A DNA stretch of 64,000 nt from Sesamum alatum (Eukaryota > Streptophyta > Magnoliopsida > Lamiales > Pedaliaceae): contig JACGWO010000005.1 in the NCBI GenBank assembly GCA_034509735.1, forward strand, positions 15,055,264-15,119,263, in the 5' to 3' direction. How positions within the stretch are numbered: the stretch's first letter is position 1; every line of letters starts with the position of its first letter. A program made the position numbers and the translations under genes. The notes under the pieces were generated by a model, which was given only the letters and a program-made list of their open reading frames with translations, ran no database searches and was not told the origin of the DNA. Of the stretch, positions 56,301 through 64,000 are shown one piece after another.

Positions 56301-57800
56301 TTTCCCCGTATATCTTAGGATCGTTATCCAGAAGATCGGTCGACACTAGAAAGCCATATCTAACTGGAGGTTTCTGGACTCTCTAGTGGACCTACGGAGG
56401 ACGGGGAACCGATCAGTGGTGACTGTGGGCGCTGACTGTATCGGAGCCGGCGGTTCAGGGGCCGGGACTGGCCTTTCTTGAGGTTGTCCTTCATGCCTAG
56501 CATGTTGGACTTCTCTAGGTTGGTCAGACCTCCGTGCCGTTAATCCTAAATCCTCTTTGGTGAGGTTTTTCGCGACTATTTCTGATGGCTGAGTTCATCA
56601 CTTGATTCCTCAAGGATCAGCTCATCAGGTTGGAATATCCTCCGGGAAGCCTTGCTCCAAGGGGGGGGGGAATACTGCATTCCTTGAAACAAATACCTTT
56701 TGTTCCAAAGGGTCATAAAAGTAATAACCCGCAGTTTCTCTAGGGTATCCAACGAACCTGCATAGGCTAGAACCTGGATTCTAGCTTAATCTACCCACTA
56801 ACCTCTTGAGGTATGCGGGCTACCCCACACTTTCAAGTAATTGTAGGACGCAGGCTTGCCTGTGCCATATCTCATATGGCGTTTGGTTCAATGCACTGGT
56901 AGGGCGCCAAATTCAACAACTTGGCGTGCAGTTTCTAATGCATAACCCCAAAACGATAAGGGCAATTTGGTAAAAACTCACATCATGGACCCGAACCATC
57001 CAACAGGGTTCCGGTTCCTCCTTTCAGAGACACGCCATTTTAACTGTGGTGTTCCGGGACGGTGTCCATTCTGATATTATACCATGTTCTTTTAGAATAT
57101 AATCAAGGAATTCTGGCACTAAGGTATTCACCACCTCGGTCTGACCATAGGACTTTTAATTTTGCAGTTGGTCTGGTTCTCCACTTCAAGTCTTGAATTA
57201 CTTTTCAAACCTCTCAAGAGCTTCAGACTTGTACCTCCATTAGGTAAACATAACCATACCCGTGAATGATCATCGGTGAAGGTTATGAGTAAGGAGAACC
57301 CACCTCGAGCCTGCGTCCTTAGTGGTCCACATACGTTCTGTACTGGAGCAAGTCCAACAGACGCCCGTGGCAAGCCTGCTTTGACCTACAAAGGGCTTCT
57401 TGGTACATTTCCCTCTTAGACAAGATTCACAAGTTGGTAGATTGCTTCAAGTCCCCAACCTCTAGGTTCTTTTGAGTCTACCAACCTTTTCATCCTATCT
57501 TGGATAATGATGCCTTAGAGACCTAGCCTAGCGTGCCACAAGACGTGCGTCTCCCGTTATTATCTAATTTTTCCGTTCTGTGGTTGACCGTTAAGAACGA
57601 AATTCGTTTGTTGAAGATATCAGAGCCCGATTGTGCAATGTACCAAGTAGGATGAGCAATTCCACACCTCATCAAATATAAAAAAGCAAATTTTTATTGA
57701 TTCTGAACTCATAACCACTTATTGTCCAACAATGGAATGGAAATGATGTTCTATAATACATACTAGGTACAAAATTAAACGCTCTAATTCTATGCTAATG
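56301..57800 (-). pseudogene. integrase and linker, element L
   Basis: Fragments of the Pro/Gln-rich linker (about 56400-56560), integrase C-terminus, catalytic core (CGPLRTQARGGFS, 57373-57128) and GAG-pre-integrase. A run of ten Gs at 56661-56670 stands where K and D have none. Frame changes occur every few tens of bases. Confidence 0.8.
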
Positions 57801-58099
57801 GTATCACTAAATCAACTAAAGTGGCGGATCCTACTGCTTTCTGCCGAGATGGCCTTGCCATTTCCAAGCTTCATGGATCATGTCACCCGCTACTTAGTTT
57901 TTCTGCCTTCTTTTTCAGACCACCTGCAATCATTGCAAATGTGAGCTCCACAGCCGGTATCCAATACCCAAGAGGCAGAAATTAGTGACCATATTAACCT
58001 CAATCACATATATACCTTGGTTTGAGAAGAGTTTGGGGCACTCTCTCTTCCAATTGCCCTTTCTCACGCAGTTGATACATATGTCATTAACGGCCTTTC
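57801..58099 (-). pseudogene. protease start and gag C-terminus, element L
   Basis: The zinc knuckle region CINCVRKGNWKREC (58178-57930 frame; the knuckle His reads Asn) and the protease N-terminal segment. Sequence homologous to gag ends near 58090 and is joined to LTR sequence. Confidence 0.78.
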
Positions 58100-60102
58100 T
58101 GTGGATCGTCCCGGGAAAAAGCGCGAATGCGGAATAAGCGCAGGTATAATTAAAATTAAAACGGAATTTATTAAACATGCTTTTAAATTAAAACACGTTT
58201 CAAAGGTGTGCCTTTGAAATTTCCCGGGCGTTCGGTGTATCTCATGAACGAATAACACAAAATAAAATCATGGAGGCCATAGGGTTGGAAATTAAAGAGA
58301 GGACGAAAAATTAAAACGAGACCTAACCCGTTGTCGTTTTCGTCTTCAACGGCTACAAGCGTTGTTCCCCGTTTTGCACCAAGATCTCGTCTTTGAGACC
58401 CTCTAAATCGTGACACACGATCCACCCATGTATCTTGCACGTCGTGCTAGCAACGAACAAGTTTATGTTTTGGAGTGGATGAATCAATAACACAATTATT
58501 GATTATGGTATTGATTCATTCATGTTCTTAATGTTCCAAGAACAAAAAGAACCAAGAAAATATTTCTTGGAGAGGGAGAGAGAATCGGACGAGAGATGAG
58601 GGAGAGAGAATCCGTGTGTGTGTGTTGTAGTGTGTGTGTTGGAGTTTCATCATCATTCAACTTGTAGGATGCTAGGGGTTTATTTATAGAAGAGGAGTCT
58701 AATCCTCTTTAAACTCCTCTTTCAAGAACTCTATTTGACTAGGATTTTGACCTAGTCAAAGTCCTAGTCAAAGTAGTTGTTTTGACCTAGTCAAAACAAT
58801 CCTAGCATCCATCTCTCCCATTTATCTCACCGTTGATTTAATTTAATTTAATGGAATATTTAAAACCTATTTAAATATTTCCAAGAGGCTAAAATAAAAT
58901 ATAAATATTATTTAAGCCCATTAAATAAATCCCTTTGATAAATCTAATTTATCAAGTTTAATTCCTTATATCTAATAGCAAGGAATTATTTCTCAAGAAA
59001 AATAAAGGACCCGATTAAATCCAATTTAATCATTTCCTTCACTCCAATATTTTAATTCCTAATTAAATATCTAAATGTGTGTGGATAATGTGTGACTCTT
59101 TAGGTTCACCTTCAGCTAGACTTGGTCGGATTCCTAGAATCCTTCCGTTACCAATGGGTGGCCATCTAGCAACGCCACGGTACTAGAGACTAGGTGAAAT
59201 ATTCAGGGATGAACATTTAGGCTCTAACAGTACACTTGTCCCTTCTGTCTTCGGTCTCATCACTTAGAGTCTAGGGCACGGATAATGCAGGTACCCATTT
59301 TGGACCTAAGTGTCGGTCTGTCCTCACTAAACGCCGCAAGGGAATCCTTCCCTTCTGTTCAGTTATTGTGGCCACAGATTTTAGGGACAAGACACAGAGC
59401 ATACATGAGACTCAACTGTCAATACCTGATGGCAGGAGACAGATCCATTTTCTTGGAAACTACTGTCACTTTGTACACCAGAACTGTACTAGACATGGCT
59501 TATGGACTACCAAAGAGAATTCTGGCAATCTCTCACCATATCTAAGATACAGCCCTAACGTACCAGGTACAACTGAGCAATTCCTCAAGTCAAAGGACTT
59601 GGCCTGTACCGTTGGAACCGGGAATACACGTCATACCTTGCTGACCATACTCAAGGTCCTCCGTAAGACGGTTTCCCGCGAGTCACCTCAGTCAGCTGCG
59701 TCCTAGCATGCTAACCCACTAACACTGCTTAGACGACCCTCGTCACCCGTCGATGAAACACGACAGCAGGTGCTTAGTGCAAGTCTCAAATGGGAATCCC
59801 GGTACCCATTTTCGGGATTCCTTGACTTGGAGATTTTCCGGACCGATTCAGGAAGACTGATTCCAATGGACCACCCCCACCTCCAAGCGTAGTCCCAGTC
59901 CCCGAAAATTGTATTCTCAGTCCGTGGGCTTTGTTTGCGTAGTGAACAGATATGGAAAACAAATATAAGTGAACACAAACAAAGTGATGCCAAATGAAAA
60001 TTCACTTCTTTATCATTAATGATTTATCAAACACCTGAAATTGTCTAGACATAGGTTACATATTCCTGCCAAAATTGGCTTACCATGGTCACCTATCTAA
60101 CA
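58100..60102 (-). repeat. 5' LTR of element L, terminally truncated
   Basis: Starts at TGTGGATCGTCCCGGG (the first ~10 bases of the plus-strand LTR are missing) and ends CTATCTAACA at 60102. It carries the same LTR landmarks as 52689-54680. Confidence 0.88.
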
Positions 60103-60107
60103 GTTAT
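60103..60107. repeat. right TSD of element L (GTTAT)
   Basis: Matches 52684-52688; RNase H of K continues (CACAGAAGATGAC). Confidence 0.92.
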
Positions 60108-61400
60108 CACAGAAGATGACAACAGGCTCGGCGATGCAGGCACCACACCCAACTGATTGGATGTAGTTTCTCATCCAAACCGCTTCCTTAGCAGCTTGTG
60201 ACAGCTTGCTATATATTCAGCCTCTTTTGGTGGAGTCAGCAATGGTTGCTTGCTTTGAACTTTTCCAAGCTACTACTCCTCCATTGAGTTGAATACGTAC
60301 CCCGATTGAGACTTGGCATCATCGTCATCAGACTGGAAGTCGCGTCGCTAAAGCCTTCCAGAATTAGTTCTCCATTGACATAGACTAGGAACATGTCCTT
60401 AGTCCTCCTTAGGTACTTAAGGATGCCCTTAACAGCATTCCAATGTGCCTCTCCTGCGCCAGACTGATATCTGCTTGTTACGCTCAAAGCGTATGCAATG
60501 TCAGGCCTAGTGCAGTGAAACTGCATATGTTTGCTACCCACGGTTAGAAGCAAGGGGATGACCTTCATCCTTTCAAGTTCCTCATCAGTCTGTGGGAACT
60601 GTTTCTTGGATAAACTTGATCCCATGCCTCATTGGAAGGAATCCTCGTTTGGAGTTGTCCAATTCGATATCTCTTTAGGACTTTCTCCATATAACGAGTT
60701 TTTGGGTGAGTCCTAACATCCTTTTAGATCCGTTCCTGACAATCTGGATGCCTAGGATGTAGGAGGCTTCACCCAAGTCCTTCATGGAAAACTGGGATTG
60801 ACAACCATGCTTTTGTGTTTCCTAACATTTCTAACGTCATTGCCAATGAGCAGAATGTCATCCACATAAAGCACTAGGAACACTATTTGAGCTCCCACTG
60901 ACCTTCTTGTATACACAAGGGTCGGATTCGTTTTTGATGAAGTTCATAACCCCGTAATTACTTCATCAAAGCGAATGTTCCAACTTCGGGAGGGCTTGTT
61001 TGAGGCCATAGATTGGACTTCTGGAGACGACAGACTTTCTGCTCTTCTCACAGTGATCGTGAAACCCTGCGGCTGATCCATATAGATCTCTTCTTCAACG
61101 AAAACCGTTGAGGGAAGGCCGTTTTCACGTCCATTCTGCATATCTCATAGTCATACCATATGCTGCTATGGTGAGCAGAAATCCGAAATGGACTTTAAGC
61201 CATGGCTATACTGGCGAGTAGGTATCCTCAAAATCGACCCCGGGTCTTGAGTGTATCCCGTAGCTACAAGCCTAGCCTTAAAGGTTGTTGACTTCTCCAT
61301 CAACACCAAGTTTGTGCTTGTAGACCCACTTACAGCCCCACTGGCTTAACACCTTTCGGTGGATTTACAAGACTCCAGACTTGGTGTTCTCGCTCATGGA
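60108..61400 (-). pseudogene. RNase H (rest) and reverse transcriptase, element K
   Basis: Continues RNase H from the break at 52688. The frame 60625-60236 covers the RT-RNase H connection (TRPDIAYALSVTSRYQSGAGEAHWNAVKGILKYLRRTKDMFL, in several pieces) and ILEGFSDA. The RT YVDD lies near 60855-60870, VEEEIYMDQPQG near 61080 and FKARLVA near 61270. Frame shifts are single-base indels; catalytic motifs are otherwise normal. Confidence 0.85.
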
Positions 61401-62914
61401 GTCCATTTCGGCTTTCATGGCCTCAAGCCATTTCCCGGAGTTGATGTCAGACATTGCTTCTCCAATAAGTCTTAGGATCGTTATCCAACAAGATCGGTCG
61501 CACCTAGAAAAGCCATATCTAACTGTGAGGTTCTGGACTCTCTAGTGGACCTACGGAGAACGGGAACGTCAGTTGGTGACTGTGGGCGCTGACTGTATTA
61601 GAGCCTGCGGTTTAGGAACCGGGACTGGCTGTTCCTGAGGCTGTCCTACATGCCTAGCATGTTGGACTTCTCGAGGTTGGTCAGCCCATTGGCTGTTAAT
61701 CCTGAATCCCCTAAGTGAGGGTTCTGCGGCCTCCTCTGATGGCTGGATTCCATCACCTTGACTCCTCAAGGATCAGCTCATCAGGTTGGATATATCGTCC
61801 CGGGAAGCCTTGCTTCCAAGAATACTGCATTTCTTGAAACAAACACCTTTTGTTCCAAGGGGTCATAAAAGTAATAACCCGCAGTTTCTTTAGGGTATCC
61901 AAACGAACCTGCACAAGCTAGACCTAGATTCTAACTTATCTCCCACTAACCTCTTGACGTATGCGGGGCTACCCCACACTTTCAAGTGGTCTGTAGGATG
62001 CAGGCTTGCCGTGCCATATCTCATATGGCGTTCGGGTCAATGCACTAGTAGGCGCTTATAAATTCAATAATTTGGCCGCCGTTTCTAGTGCATAGCCCCA
62101 AAACGATAGGGCACTTTGGTAAAACTCATCATGGACCGAACCATGTCCATCAGGGTTCGATTCCTCCTTTCAGAGACACCATTTAACTGTGGTGTTCCTG
62201 GAGGTGTCCATTCTGATATTATACCATGTTCTTTTAGATAATCTAGGAACTCCGTACTAAGGTATTCACCGCCTCGGTCCGACCGTAGGATTTTAATTTT
62301 GCAGTTGGTTTTGGTTCTCCACTTCAAGTCTGAATTCTTTAAACCTCTCAAGAGCTCAGATTGTACCTCATCAGGTAAACATAACCATACGTGAATGATC
62401 ATCGGTGAAGGTTATGAAGTAGGAGAACCCACCTTGGGCCTGCGTCTTTAGTGGTCCACATACGTCTGTATAGACCAAGTCCAACAGACCTGTGGCAAGC
62501 CTGCTTTGTCCTACAAAGGGCTTCTTGGTCATTTTTCCTCTTAGACAGGACTCACAAGTTGGTAGATCGCTCAAGTCCCCCAACCTCTAGGTTCTTTGAG
62601 TCTACCAACCTTTTCACCCTATCTTGGGATATGTGACCTAGCTAGCGTGCCACAGACGTGCGTTCCCGTTATTATCTAATTTTCATTTGTGTTGTGCATT
62701 GAGGATGAAATTCGTTTGTTGCAAGATATATAGAGTCCGTTATGTAATGTACCAAGTAGATGAGCAATTCCACACCTCATCAAATAAAAGAAATTTTATT
62801 GATTCTAAACTCATAACCACTATTGTCCAACAATGGAATGGAAATGATGTTTTTAATCATACTGAGTACAAAATAAACTTGCTCTAAATCTATGCTAATA
62901 CCTATCACTAATCA
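61401..62914 (-). pseudogene. integrase, linker and protease C-terminus, element K
   Basis: Linker frame 61769-61569 (Pro/Gln-rich), integrase core frames 62402-62085 (RSDRGGEY, GTPQLNGVSERRNRT: second Asp and Glu with D-35-E spacing) and 62583-62371 (PTCESC, DVCGPL, FTDDHSR), zinc region and protease tail to 62914. Broken by single-base indels near 62300, 62370 and 62640. Confidence 0.85.
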
Positions 62915-63970
62915 CTAGAAGTGGCGGATCCTACTGCTTCTGCCCGAGATGGCTTTGCCATTTCCAAGCTTCAGGATCATGTCCCCGCTACCCAGTTTTC
63001 TGCTTCTTTTCAGCACCTGCAAATCATTGCAAATGTGAGCTCCACAGCCGGTATCCAATACCCAAGAGGCAGAATTAGTGACCATATTAACCTCAATCAC
63101 ATATATACCTTGGTTCGAGAAGAGTTTGGGGCACTCTCTCTTCCAATGCCCTTTCTCACGGCAGTTGATACATATGTCATATGCCTTCGACTATTGCTTG
63201 GAGACAACCTTTCCCTTTCCTTTGCCTTTCCCCTCTTTGTCAATGGGAACACTCTTAGTGTTCGTAGCTGCTTTGATGGCCTTTCCCTTCCCTTTCTTCT
63301 TCTTCCAACGTCCGGCCCCTTGCCTTTCGTATTAGAAGTCGAAGCACCTCCAAACAATACCGAAGGCGTGGACTTCTTAGTCGTTGCCTCGTATTGCACC
63401 AACATATTGATCAACTCATGAATGCCCTTCTCAAGTGCGTTCATGTTGTAGTTGACGATAAATTGGTCAAAGGAGGGTGGGAGTGACTGAAGGATCACAT
63501 CTATGTACGTTTCATTATCGAGACCTGCCTTTAGATCCTCGCGCTTTTCCACTAGGGTAAGCATTTTAACCCCGTGCTCTTGTACAGAGGATCCTTCTGT
63601 CATTTTCGTTCCAAAGAACGCCTTGTCGCGACATACCTAGTATGCCGGTCCGGGATTGCATAGCAATCCTTAAGGCGAGCCATAATGGAAGGGACATCGT
63701 CTAGCCTTTCATATTGCTTCTGAATCTCATTGGTCATCGAAGCAAGTATGATGCTACGGACCTTCCGGTTATCCTTATGCCAAGTCTTGAACGTCTCACG
63801 TTCTTCTGGCGTGGATCCTTCCGGTAAGGTCCTAGGGAGAGGCTCGTCCATGACGTAGCCTTGGTTTCTCGTAATCTAGGACTATCCTGAGATTGCGCAA
63901 ACCAGTCGTTGTAGTTTGTTCCATTAAATTTGTTTGTCTCAAGAATGGTGTAAAGTGGGTTCTTAGACAT
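62915..63970 (-). pseudogene. gag and protease, element K
   Basis: Gag starts at ATG 63970 (MSKNP..., ETNKFNGTNY). Frames 63970-63734, 63851-63600 and 63603-63097 overlap, showing a one-base insertion near 63890 and a deletion near 63625 rather than stop codons. The zinc-knuckle region is shifted by a further base loss in the basic region (~63320). The protease retains the canonical active site VLDTGCGAHIC (63100-62915), unlike B. If the indels are sequencing errors, this gag-protease would be close to intact. Confidence 0.86.
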
Positions 63971-64000
63971 TTTAAAATCTACATTTTAGAAAACAGCGCG

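Larger units (their letters stand above)
52689..60102 (-). mobile_element. Copia element L, internally deleted (7.4 kb)
   Basis: 3' LTR 52689-54680, pol and part of gag to about 58099, then directly the 5' LTR (58100-60102) without leader or PBS. The GTTAT duplication on both sides is perfect, so the internal deletion, which also removed the first ~10 bases of the 5' LTR on the plus strand, happened after insertion into K. Coding sequence shows a dense scatter of single-base insertions. Confidence 0.88.
50435..64000 (-). mobile_element. Copia element K, interrupted by L, open at window end
   Basis: 3' LTR 50435-52440, PPT and RNase H start 52441-52688, then element L, then RNase H through gag 60108-63970. 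The leader, PBS and 5' LTR lie beyond the window. Same family as A, D and J. Domains are complete in order but broken by numerous one-base indels. Confidence 0.88.

Noticed and set aside
1..64000. Host protein-coding, tRNA or rRNA genes
   Set aside because: All stretches align to retroelement LTR, leader or polyprotein sequence; the tRNA-like matches are only the 12-nt primer-binding sites.

Overview
The window is plant nuclear heterochromatin made almost entirely of nested Ty1/copia LTR retrotransposons, and I see no host gene. The evidence is as follows: the element-strand order gag (CCHC zinc knuckle) – protease – integrase – reverse transcriptase (YVDD) – RNase H; primer-binding sites matching initiator tRNA-Met (TGGTATCAGAGC); polypurine tracts beside LTRs; LTRs of about 2.0-2.2 kb beginning TGTTAGAATAGG on the element strand; and 5-bp target-site duplications. 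Long copia LTRs of this kind are typical of flowering plants. I cannot name the species or assign a copia lineage with certainty. Nearly all elements lie on the minus strand, so they read 3' LTR, RNase H, RT, INT, PR, GAG, leader, PBS, 5' LTR with increasing coordinate.

Layout (letters are my own labels). A (1-2803): right end of a gag-deleted element inserted in the 3' LTR of B. B (2804-12663): nearly full-length, inserted in C. C (12664-13596): plus-strand RNase H, PPT and start of a 3' LTR. 13598-13868: integrase remnant of an E-type element. D (13862-23861): 10-kb element with both LTRs. E (23862-40327): decayed element interrupted by a solo A-type LTR (23902-25888, TSD TATGG) and by F (31029-39545, TSD GTTTG). 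40328-41078: two inverted (plus-strand) LTR fragments, G and A-inv. H/I (41079-45942): B-type LTRs around a short RNase H fragment. J (45943-49111): A-type element cut off by a 500-N assembly gap. N (49612-50434): LTR fragment. K (50435 to beyond the window end): A-type element split by L (52689-60102, TSD GTTAT).

No element in view has intact coding capacity. B and D decay mainly by C-to-T nonsense changes plus frameshifts. K and L, next to the gap, carry a dense scatter of single-base insertions that looks like uncorrected sequencing error.

The most interesting structure is non-coding. Four divergent elements (B, D, E, F) share a leader of about 1.7-2.0 kb between PBS and gag. It holds (i) a 9-bp hairpin with an invariant 6-nt loop, fully paired in all four with compensatory changes, (ii) a second hairpin near the gag start with covarying arms around an invariant loop, (iii) a twice-repeated CACGACTCGTG palindrome, and (iv) a GC-rich, rapidly changing island at a fixed distance from the PBS. 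E and F also share one inactivating integrase deletion. F has nearly identical LTRs and a perfect TSD although its RT is gone, which points to a non-autonomous sub-family moved in trans and retaining only the cis signals.
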